Made by a program: the position numbers and the translations under genes
Shown here: positions 1 to 5,705 of the stretch, piece after piece
Layout of the letters: each line of letters begins with the position of its first letter
Numbering within the stretch: the first letter of the stretch is position 1
DNA from: CAYMND01 sp964465065
GTDB lineage: Bacteria > Acidobacteriota > Aminicenantia > UBA2199
DNA length: 5,705 nucleotides
Assembly: GCA_964465065.1 (NCBI GenBank)
Contig: CAYXHZ010000107.1
Location: 1 to 5,705, forward strand
Direction: 5' to 3'
The notes under the pieces: model-generated
Database searches by the model: none
Seen by the model: the letters and a program-made list of their open reading frames with translations, nothing else
Told to the model about the DNA's origin: nothing

Positions 1-1005
1 TGGTTCGAAGCAGCCTGCGGATCTTTGACGGATACGTCATGATGGCGAAGCCATCAGGGATGTTCTCTTCAAGCCAGTCAGCTAACTTTGATGCACTTTT
101 ACGGTATTTCTCGATGGTTTCATCGAGTAACACCTTGGCTTTGTGCACATCCCTGGCGTTGAAGATCTGGCGGATGTCTTCAGCCACCTCTTTGCGCATG
201 GCGACTTTGGGGATGTAAGCCACTGCATTTCGTTGAAGATGGACATGGCAACGGTTCCAGCTCACGCCGGTAAGAACAGCTTTCATGGCCTCTTTAAGCC
301 CATGATGATCGTCGCTGGTGATCAGCTCCACTCCGTGAAGGCCTCTTTTAGTAAGGCTTTTAAGGAACTCACGCCAATGAACCTCTGCCTCGCTGAGAGA
401 CACACTGATTCCAAGGACAGAACGGTAACCATCGGGTCAGATGCCAACAGCGATCAAGACGGCGCAGTTGCGCACTTCTCCGTCTACACGGACTTTGACG
501 TAGGTCGCATCCAGCATCAGAAAACGGATTTCTCCAAGCGGCCTGGTCCGCCATTTCTCCAGTTCATCATCAAGAAGCAAAGCGCAGCGGCTCACTTCGG
601 AGCTGCTGATCTCAAGCCCGCAAAGCTCTTCCAGAACCTTGGTCACTTTGCGCGTGGACACTCCCTGGACGTACATCTCGGCCAGCGCGACCTTGAGGGC
701 CCGTTCACTTCTGATACCCTTATCCAGAGCGCTCGGGTAGAACTCCACGTCTTCTCCACGAACCTGCGGAACAGACAAAAACAGCTTACCTACGCGGCTG
801 TTCAGGGTTTTAGCCTTGTAGCCATTGGCATAGCCGATACGGGCATCATTGCGCTCATAAGGGCTGGCTTGAAGCGCTCGGGATCGCTCGACTCGCATGG
901 CCTCATTGATGATGATGCTCAAGGCATCCGGCAATCCGTCAAGTCCATTTTGCAAAATACTTCAATTACTTCTTTGAATACATTATCATTCTCGGGGCGG
1001 GTCAT
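1..1005 (-). pseudogene. IS256-family (mutator-type) transposase, frameshifted, with in-frame stop; 3' end beyond window
   Basis: This is a DDE transposase that would catalyse IS excision and insertion. The intended start is ATG at 1005-1003 (MTRPENDN...), chosen because a perfect AAGGAGGT lies 7 bases upstream. That frame dies after 28 codons at TGA 921-919. The family sequence resumes in another frame near 955 (QNGLDGLPDAL), which implies loss of one base around 954-962. The frame then runs through the first catalytic Asp (LMLDATYVKVR) to a TGA at 439-437, where family members continue (AVGI-stop-PDGYRSVLG). Beyond the stop it stays open to the left edge and includes the second catalytic Asp (ITSDDHHGL) and the family C-x2-H motif (NRCHVHLQRN). 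The window ends at YPSKIRRLLRT, just before the place where the catalytic Glu is expected. The stop fits a CGA-to-TGA change, but the ancestral codon is inferred. A 172-residue product from TTG 955 could still be made but would lack two of the three catalytic residues. Confidence 0.9.
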
Positions 1006-1012
1006 AACTTGT

Positions 1013-1020
1013 ACCTCCTT
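1013..1020 (-). promoter_or_regulatory. Strong Shine-Dalgarno sequence for the IS256 transposase
   Basis: The minus strand reads AAGGAGGT, followed by 7 bases and then ATG at 1005-1003. This near-ideal ribosome binding site decides the true transposase start. It also shows that the TTG at 955, the first start of the longest upstream open frame, is not the original start. Confidence 0.8.
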
Positions 1021-1068
1021 TGTGTTTGCAAGACAGCTAAGAAGGTCTATTTTGGCCCGCCTCCTAAT

Positions 1069-1086
1069 TTAAGGGAATACCCTTAA
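1069..1086. repeat. Perfect hairpin TTAAGGG-AATA-CCCTTAA in the IS leader
   Basis: A 7-bp inverted repeat with a 4-base loop lies between the IS terminus and the transposase Shine-Dalgarno. The core CCCTTA recurs in the terminal repeat at 1111-1116 (as TAAGGG). It could be a subterminal transposase-binding site or an RNA hairpin that limits transposase expression from outside promoters. The dyad is directly visible; either function is inference. Confidence 0.6.
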
Positions 1087-1095
1087 CAACCAAAA

Positions 1096-1122
1096 GAGAA
1101 TTTACAGAAATAAGGGTACACT
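1096..1122 (-). repeat. Probable terminal inverted repeat of the IS256-family element
   Basis: Read on the minus strand, this stretch begins AGTGTACCCTTATTTCTGTA and continues into AATTCTC. The pattern of GTGT-type outer bases, a T-rich centre and GTAAATT resembles IS256-family ends. It lies about 90-115 bases upstream of the transposase ATG, a reasonable distance for this family. The partner repeat is outside the window, so the exact boundary cannot be confirmed. Confidence 0.5.
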
Positions 1123-1159
1123 AACGTCTATCTAGATGAGATGGCTAAAAAGCATGAGT

Positions 1160-1177
1160 AAAAAAATCCGCAACGGA
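1160..1177 (-). terminator. Weak candidate intrinsic terminator downstream of the glycosyltransferase gene
   Basis: The minus strand reads TCCG-TTG-CGGA followed by seven T residues, about 60 bases after the TGA stop of the glycosyltransferase gene. Position and U-tract fit a rho-independent terminator, but the 4-bp stem is short. It may simply be fortuitous. Confidence 0.3.
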
Positions 1178-1235
1178 ACCGTAAACCAGAATGTTTTAGT
1201 GTTGGTCACCGTCCCCCATGATCCTCCGTAGCGTT

Positions 1236-2885
1236 TCAGGGCTCCGGGTTCGGCAAGTAATAAACCGAACCGAAATGATCCTGATGAAAGAGTGTTCCCT
1301 TTTTATAACGGATGTATTCGAGGAGAAATTCCCTGTCTTTTTCCAATGAATACTGGAATTTCGGGTTTCGCAGCCATTCGCGGTAATATTTCCGTTTGTC
1401 GAGTTCGATTCGGAGATCGATGAAAGCGGGACTTATCTGGTTTCCAAGATAGACATATCGTATATTTCTCCCTGCGAGCAATTGCTTCAGTGTGGCAAGA
1501 TCGTAGCGGTCAGAGATGGGGAGACGCACCTGGTAATCGGCATTGTCCCCGAAATAAACAGCGGATCTGAATCCGTCATTGTAGGACAGTAAACTCGCCG
1601 GGGAGATCAACAGGCGATTGGTTTCGTCCACTTTGTTTTGCAAGATATCATAGAGAGCCCGGAAATGGGATCGTTTATTTTTCCATGCCTGCAGCTGTTC
1701 CGTGGGAACCAGAAAAAAAACGGTGGTAAAAAAAAGGGTGAAAACAAGGGTCGAATACTTCCTCGTTAGCTGTTTGAAAAACATATAGTACCAATAGTTC
1801 AAGCTTAAAACCAGGAAAGGGAAAATCGGTATCAATATTCGCGAGATGGAAGGTACGAAGGTATGAACGAGGAGAGAATAGAATACCATGTAGCTGACAA
1901 GCAAAATAAGCGCTAAGTAGGCCTCGGCTGGATCCTTCCGCTTCTGTAATCTTCTGGCAACGATGATCAGTATGATTCCGCAGGTCAGAACCGCGATCAG
2001 CGCCGATCTGTTTCGAAAGAAGAAAATAAAAAACGAAGAGATCATGTTCATGAGAATTTCAAGCGCAGACAACTGTCCGTGGGCGTTGACCATATCGCCG
2101 TTTACGGCCTGCATTTCGTTGAAAAATATCCGGATGACCCGTTTGAACCCGAACAGGATGAACCCGATCACATAGGGCGTAAAAAACGAACCGCTAAAGA
2201 TCGCAGCGCGTGTGAACCATTTTTTGAACGTGTTGCGGATTTCACCGGGTTTGTACGAATGAATGAAGAGGACCAGCGCGTATCCCGGTCCCAGGAAAGC
2301 CAGGTCGGCGTGGATATTCGTTGCCAATCCCAGGACGAAACCTGATAAGCCCAGGAATATGAAAGATTGATGGCTCGTTGTCTCTTTTGTAACAGATACG
2401 ATGAATAGAAAGCAGGCCAGTAAAACAAAGAAAGTCGATTCCGTTTGCAGCATTTCATGGCGGCTGAACCGGACGATTACGGGGACAAAAGCGTAGAGGA
2501 GGCTGCCGGCCAATCCTGTCCAGCAGTTCTTTGTCAATCTCGTGGAGACCAGGAAAATCAAAAGAATACTCAGCAAATCCATCGCTCCATGGAGCAGTTT
2601 GATGGAGTAATCGTTGAATCCGAATATTCTGACGGCCATTCCCTGTAGAAAATAGGCCATTGGGCGATAAAAGCGGTTGTTCAGAAAATCGGGTGTTTTG
2701 CCTTCGGCCCAGAGTTTTGCCTCCTTGAGGTATTGGAAACCGTCTCCGCCCGACATTCCCTGGCCGGTAATATGATCGAAACGGATAAGCGCACTCAGTC
2801 CCAGCACGATCAACAGCAATAATACAGGCAGAGTAAAGTCCAGGTGTCTCGCTGTTTTACTGACGGAAAACTCAGTATCGGCCAT
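1236..2885 (-). CDS. GT-C fold membrane glycosyltransferase, GT39/PMT_2 (ArnT/RgtA-like) family
   Basis: The predicted product is a 549-residue inner-membrane enzyme that would transfer a sugar from a polyprenyl-phosphate donor to an acceptor on the periplasmic face; donor and acceptor are unknown. After a short cytoplasmic N-terminus, the first membrane span lies at about 18-35. The first periplasmic loop follows with GGDGFQYL, whose Asp48 matches the catalytic or metal-binding Asp of GT-C enzymes. Next come NRFYRPMAYFLQG and the family-like SRHEMLQTES near 141-150. About 10-12 further hydrophobic spans run to about 394, and a soluble C-terminal domain fills 395-549. The start was set at ATG 2885 because translation beyond it (to 3080) is Cys/Arg-rich, lacks family features and overlaps the upstream gene. 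No good Shine-Dalgarno is visible there, so the start is moderately certain. The gap to the upstream same-strand gene is 70 bp, suggesting co-transcription. Codon use is clearly more AT-rich than in that neighbour, and two T8 tracts lie in the coding strand near residues 385-392. Family is confident; substrate is not known. Confidence 0.82.
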   Translation of the reverse strand: MADTEFSVSKTARHLDFTLPVLLLLIVLGLSALIRFDHITGQGMSGGDGFQYLKEAKLWAEGKTPDFLNNRFYRPMAYFLQGMAVRIFGFNDYSIKLLHGAMDLLSILLIFLVSTRLTKNCWTGLAGSLLYAFVPVIVRFSRHEMLQTESTFFVLLACFLFIVSVTKETTSHQSFIFLGLSGFVLGLATNIHADLAFLGPGYALVLFIHSYKPGEIRNTFKKWFTRAAIFSGSFFTPYVIGFILFGFKRVIRIFFNEMQAVNGDMVNAHGQLSALEILMNMISSFFIFFFRNRSALIAVLTCGIILIIVARRLQKRKDPAEAYLALILLVSYMVFYSLLVHTFVPSISRILIPIFPFLVLSLNYWYYMFFKQLTRKYSTLVFTLFFTTVFFLVPTEQLQAWKNKRSHFRALYDILQNKVDETNRLLISPASLLSYNDGFRSAVYFGDNADYQVRLPISDRYDLATLKQLLAGRNIRYVYLGNQISPAFIDLRIELDKRKYYREWLRNPKFQYSLEKDREFLLEYIRYKKGTLFHQDHFGSVYYLPNPEP

Positions 2886-2955
2886 TGGCTGATGGTACGG
2901 CGCAAAAATTGGGATGTCAAGGATCGGCAGGTGAAGACAGGGACGTTTTTTCTGT

Positions 2956-5124
2956 CTACAGACGCAAACGGTAACTGGCCTTGAAGAACAGGCTCTGCTT
3001 GACCTGGTACAACCGGTCGGCCTGCAGCATCGGGGCATCTCCCGAACCGGTCCAGTCGGTCCTCTCATGCAGGGAACCATAACCGAGGTGAACGACGGTT
3101 TCCGGGATCAGTGTGAACGAAGCCAGAATATCGCTGAGGATGCGCCGCTGACTGCTGTCGTACTGAATCAAGGCCCGCAGGTAGAGGTAGCGGTTCAGCT
3201 GGTAGGTGCTCTTGGAGCGCAGGATCTGCACATCGTACAGGCGATCGCCGCTTCGTGGCTGGTTCAGCCGTTCATAGAGGCAGGACAGTTCGAAAGCCAG
3301 TTTTTCACTGGGTTGAAGCAGGGCAACGACCTGACCGGACAGTCCGTCGCCGACCAGGGGATTGCTTGCATCGTAGAGGATCTTGTCGCCGGCCTCCAGA
3401 GAAATATAGATAAAAAGCGGATTGGAAACCTGCCATTGCCCGCCGAAAAAAAAGTATCGGCCGCTGAGTTTTACCCCTGCCCATTCTTCGCGAAAATGCC
3501 GCCAGTCCAGACGCAGGCTGGCCTGTTTGCTGAAGAAGGCCCGAAAGGCGATGAAGCCCAGAGCATCGTCGGCGCCGCTGGTGTAGTCGTGAACCTGGTA
3601 GCCCCAGAGCATCAGGTTGAGACGTTTGAGCCAGTTCAGACCGGCCGGGTATACGCTGGGAGCGATGTAGCCCATGACGCGACTGATGCCTCCGCGCAGC
3701 ATGAAGGCGCTGTCCATGCGGAAATCCTTGCCGACATGTTCGCCGACCAGAAAAGCGCTCAAGGGTTTGCTGTAGTATCCCCAACTCCCGGTCAAAGACC
3801 AGTCGTCGACCCGTTGCCCTTCGCCTTGGCGACTGGAGGAAAAGATGGCCTTGGCGCTCAGGTGATGGCCGCCGGACAGTTTATAGGAAAAATCGAAGGC
3901 CAGTGCGTCGTTGCGGTCCAGGTCCGAACCGCGCCCGCTGTACAGCAGTCCGCCGTAATTGTCGGCGCCCAGGTTCCACTTCAAGCGACCCAGGACCACT
4001 GTGGCCAGGTCGGTTGATTCCGCCATGGGAAGCTCGTCCCTGGCCACCAGGACCCCGAAGGACAGGCGTCTGAGTTCCCCGCTGAGCTTGGCTCCCCATA
4101 CCGGATCGACGATCGATCGGGTATGCACTGCCGTATACATGTTGTAGTCCCCGCTGTCGTCGCTGGCCGCCAGGTTGAACAGGGCCGAAGTTTCCATGAA
4201 AAACGGCCTTTTTTCCTGATAGAAGATCGGGTAACGCTGGTTGACCAGGACCTGAAAATCATCCGTTTCGACCTGACTGAAATCGGGATTGATCGTGGCT
4301 TCGGCAAAGATGGACGAGGTGATGCCCCATTTTCCGGTCAGACCGAAAGCGGGATCGGTCGAAGTCGGCGACCAATCGTCCCGGGACAGACGATCCCACC
4401 AGGCGCCAACCGTGAAGGCCGGGATGAGTTCGAGTCGGCTGATACGGGCCAGTTCGTCATATATCACCGGGTGATGGACCGCCAGATAGGATTGGGCCGG
4501 AGTTTTGGCCGGCCAGCACGCCTTGCTGCCTTGGCGGGCGATCTGCCGCATCAGCAGCAGATTGACGGCCACGTTTCGGCCGCTGTTGAAACGAATGCTC
4601 TTGAGGGGAATGGCGATCTCGACATCGTATCCGGTCGCAGTGCGCACAGCTGCCGAGGACCAGACATAATCGGGAGAAAGATCGCTTCCGGAAGGGGTCT
4701 CGTGCAGGTCGGCCTGAATCCCGCTTGGATTGACCTTGAAAACGATGGCGCTCTGGCGCCCGCCCATGGCATCCAGGCTGATCGCCACCCAATCGTCGTT
4801 CTCGATGTTGTCGCGTTTGGTAACGGAGGTTTTGATCAGCCCGGGTTGACGATCGAAGGCCCTGAGGGCGAAGTAGAGCTGGTCCTGGTCGTGGGCCAGC
4901 CAGAGCTGCGTGTCCTGATCGAGAATGGTACCATAGGCCGGACTCGAGGTGATCAGGGGCTGCGACAGATCGGCGCTGCGCTGCCAGACGGGATCGTCGA
5001 GAACGCCATCGACGACGACCGTCTGCTCGCTTCGCCTGGATCGCAGCGGAACAACGGACTCCGCCGCCGGGATCCATGAGGGCAGGGAGCAGAAGAGCAG
5101 GAGAAAACTGGCGGTTTTTTTCAT
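2956..5124 (-). CDS. Secreted CBM9-like / DUF5916 family protein, predicted outer-membrane barrel
   Basis: This 722-residue exported protein has an unknown exact role. The start ATG 5124 gives MKKTASFLLLFCSLPSWIPAAES, a typical signal peptide with likely cleavage after PAA near residue 21. ATG 5127 is equally possible, and the upstream TTG 5187 would bury the signal. Residues about 33-230 form a carbohydrate-binding family 9-like domain (VVVDGVLDDPVWQ at 36-48, then ENDDWVAISLDA and VFKVNPSGIQADLHE). Residues from about 262 onward match DUF5916, with the hallmark NPDFSQVETDDFQ at 279-291 and EKRPFFMET at 304-312. The rest alternates polar and aromatic residues, as in beta strands of an outer-membrane barrel, and ends FKASYRLRL. 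Length is normal for the family. The N-terminal domain suggests glycan binding, but no enzymatic residues can be assigned. It precedes the GT-C glycosyltransferase by 70 bp on the same strand. Sampled lines reach 62-67% GC. The Shine-Dalgarno (GGATGG) is weak. Family is confident; function is not. Confidence 0.88.
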   Translation of the reverse strand: MKKTASFLLLFCSLPSWIPAAESVVPLRSRRSEQTVVVDGVLDDPVWQRSADLSQPLITSSPAYGTILDQDTQLWLAHDQDQLYFALRAFDRQPGLIKTSVTKRDNIENDDWVAISLDAMGGRQSAIVFKVNPSGIQADLHETPSGSDLSPDYVWSSAAVRTATGYDVEIAIPLKSIRFNSGRNVAVNLLLMRQIARQGSKACWPAKTPAQSYLAVHHPVIYDELARISRLELIPAFTVGAWWDRLSRDDWSPTSTDPAFGLTGKWGITSSIFAEATINPDFSQVETDDFQVLVNQRYPIFYQEKRPFFMETSALFNLAASDDSGDYNMYTAVHTRSIVDPVWGAKLSGELRRLSFGVLVARDELPMAESTDLATVVLGRLKWNLGADNYGGLLYSGRGSDLDRNDALAFDFSYKLSGGHHLSAKAIFSSSRQGEGQRVDDWSLTGSWGYYSKPLSAFLVGEHVGKDFRMDSAFMLRGGISRVMGYIAPSVYPAGLNWLKRLNLMLWGYQVHDYTSGADDALGFIAFRAFFSKQASLRLDWRHFREEWAGVKLSGRYFFFGGQWQVSNPLFIYISLEAGDKILYDASNPLVGDGLSGQVVALLQPSEKLAFELSCLYERLNQPRSGDRLYDVQILRSKSTYQLNRYLYLRALIQYDSSQRRILSDILASFTLIPETVVHLGYGSLHERTDWTGSGDAPMLQADRLYQVKQSLFFKASYRLRL

Positions 5125-5198
5125 CATCCATCCATCACGAAGCTGAGGGAGCGGAGGTATGCGCCCCTCAAAGGTGTTGATACGCAAAAAGTCTGCTT

Positions 5199-5280
5199 AT
5201 GGTTGCCATCCCGGGTGCTCACCGGGGCCGGTGCGTCACAACGTCACAAAACCGCCGGTTTTGTCGATATTGGCCGATAT
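5199..5280. promoter_or_regulatory. Dyad-rich upstream region of the DUF5916 gene
   Basis: Four inverted repeats follow one another: ATGG-TTG-CCAT (5199-5209), CACCGG-GG-CCGGTG (5220-5233), ACAAAACC-GCC-GGTTTTGT (5246-5264, the strongest, 8-bp stem) and a near-palindrome ATATTGGCCGATAT (5267-5280). They lie 75-156 bases upstream of ATG 5124. They could be operators, a structured 5' leader, or the terminator of a lost upstream minus-strand gene cut off by the IS remnant. I could not place a convincing -35/-10 pair. The structures are visible; the regulatory role is inference. Confidence 0.4.
5234..5249. repeat. Perfect tandem 8-bp repeat, CGTCACAA twice
   Basis: Two adjacent identical octamers (TTGTGACG twice on the minus strand) partly overlap the left arm of the 5246-5264 hairpin. 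Direct octamer repeats upstream of a gene can be tandem binding sites for a dimeric regulator, and TGTGA resembles a CRP-type half-site. No full CRP palindrome is present, so no regulator is assigned. Confidence 0.5.
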
Positions 5281-5310
5281 ACGCGTAAAACATTAGACTG
5301 CATTGAAAAC

Positions 5311-5705
5311 CGATCTGTACTGGGTATCAGTGTGTCGCTCAGCGAGGCAGAAGTTCATTGGCGTGAGTTCCTTAAAAGCCTTACTAAAAGGGGGCTTCAC
5401 GGAGTGGAGTTGATCACCAGTGATGACCATCATGGGCTCAAACAGGCCATGAAAGCGGTCTTCACCGGCGTAAGCTGGAATCGTTGCCATGTCCATCTTC
5501 AACGAAATGCGGTTGCCTACATCCCCAAAGTCGCCATGCGCAAAGAGGTGGCGGAAGACATCCGCCAGATCTTCAACGCCGGGGATGTGCGCAAAGCCAA
5601 AGCTCTACTTGATGAAACCATCGAGAAATACCGTAAAGGTGCATCAAAGCTAGCGGACTGGCTTGAAGAGAACATCCCAGATGGCTTCGCCATCATGACG
5701 TATCC
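5311..5705 (+). pseudogene. 5'-truncated IS256-family transposase fragment; 3' end beyond window
   Basis: The frame is open from about 5311 to the right edge and encodes 131 residues from RSVLGISVSL to FAIMTY. It contains the second catalytic Asp region (ITSDDHHGL) and the C-x2-H motif NRCHVHLQRN. The N-terminal half, including the first catalytic Asp and the start, is missing. Sequence before 5311 has no similarity to the left copy, so the break is a real junction inside the element. It aligns gap-free with 424-30 (reverse strand) and shows about 35 base differences but only 6 residue differences, so it evolved under protein-level constraint before truncation. The fragment cannot encode an active transposase. 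Confidence 0.9.
5311..5705 (+). mobile_element. Internal remnant of a second IS256-family element, inverted relative to the first
   Basis: Only a middle portion of the element is in view. The inner end with its terminal repeat and transposase start was lost at about 5311, and the outer end lies beyond the window. It is in inverted orientation to the copy at the left edge, with both transposase frames pointing away from the two cargo genes. Confidence 0.85.

Larger units (their letters stand above)
1..1122 (-). mobile_element. IS256-family insertion sequence, partial (5' end present, 3' end beyond window)
   Basis: The element's transposase-start end is inside the window and its other end runs off the left edge. 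It is recognised by the IS256/mutator transposase it carries and by a plausible terminal repeat at about 1096-1122. Beyond 1122 the sequence changes to a short gap and then the end of the neighbouring glycosyltransferase gene. No target-site duplication can be checked because the other end is missing. A related copy in the opposite orientation begins at 5311. The copy is probably not autonomous because its transposase carries two disabling lesions. The exact outer boundary is inferred from resemblance to IS256-family termini and may be off by a few bases. Confidence 0.85.

Noticed and set aside
143..1072. 309-codon plus-strand open frame over the left IS
   Set aside because: It is antisense to a clear IS256-family transposase, has no family features, and runs through the IS leader and over its Shine-Dalgarno.
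1141..1161. Tiny plus-strand frame encoding MAKKHE
   Set aside because: Six codons with no ribosome binding site and no conservation evidence.
1199..1216. GTGTTGGTCACCGTCCCC just after the glycosyltransferase stop, considered as a REP-like element
   Set aside because: Only one copy is present in the window and no clear hairpin or associated transposase is visible, so a repeat call cannot be supported.
2935..2957. AGACAG/CTGTCT inverted repeat between the two cargo genes, considered as a terminator
   Set aside because: The 6-bp stem has an 11-base loop, overlaps the stop codon and lacks a following T run on the minus strand.
2886..3080. 65-codon N-terminal extension of the glycosyltransferase
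   Set aside because: It would overlap the 3' end of the DUF5916 gene, is rich in Cys and Arg, and lies before a normal membrane-protein N-terminus at ATG 2885.
3067..5079. Two long plus-strand open frames (3067-4017 and 4123-5079) opposite the DUF5916 gene
   Set aside because: Their translations have no recognisable domains and they mirror a GC-rich gene with clear signal peptide and family motifs on the other strand.
5125..5187. TTG start at 5187 for the DUF5916 protein
   Set aside because: It adds 21 residues in front of a textbook signal peptide; the ATG pair at 5127/5124 fits export.
1185..5300. Shared 9-mer TAAAACATT near both IS copies (1190-1198 reversed and 5286-5294), considered as a flanking repeat
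   Set aside because: A 9-base AT-rich match in 5.7 kb is expected by chance, and neither copy sits at an IS end.

Overview
The window looks like a short chromosomal or metagenomic piece from a Gram-negative bacterium. The main evidence is a large secreted protein of the CBM9-like/DUF5916 type, a family predicted to end in an outer-membrane barrel. GC is mixed: about 60-67% in sampled lines of the DUF5916 gene and about 35-47% in sampled lines of the glycosyltransferase gene. The host lineage cannot be fixed from this. A Desulfobacterota-like or other environmental proteobacterium-like genome is a guess.

Layout, left to right. Positions 1 to about 1122 hold the 5' part of an IS256-family (mutator-type) insertion sequence on the minus strand. 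It has a probable terminal repeat, a strong Shine-Dalgarno sequence and a transposase gene broken by both a frameshift and an in-frame TGA. Positions 1123-1235 are a short gap with one weak terminator candidate. Positions 1236-2885 (minus) encode a 549-residue multi-membrane-span glycosyltransferase of the GT-C/GT39 (PMT_2/ArnT-like) type. Positions 2956-5124 (minus) encode a 722-residue secreted CBM9-like/DUF5916 protein. Positions 5125-5310 are an intergenic stretch with a dense run of small dyads and an 8-bp tandem repeat. From 5311 to the right edge (plus) lies a 5'-truncated internal piece of a second, related IS256-family transposase.

The two cargo genes run in the same direction with a 70-bp gap and could be co-transcribed, DUF5916 gene first. 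The glycosyltransferase would act in the inner membrane, using a polyprenyl-linked sugar with its active site on the periplasmic side. The DUF5916 protein would sit in the periplasm or outer membrane. A shared role in envelope glycans is plausible but inferred only from adjacency.

The two IS copies are inverted, face outward, and align without gaps over 395 bp (1-based 30-424 against 5311-5705) with about 35 mismatches by hand count. The pair resembles a decayed composite-transposon layout. However, the copies are too diverged for a recent duplication, and both window edges fall at nearly the same point inside the element, which suggests the sequence ends where an assembler met a repeat. I found no clear new defence, RNA or regulatory system. 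The most unusual structures are the IS pair and the dyad-rich upstream region of the DUF5916 gene.
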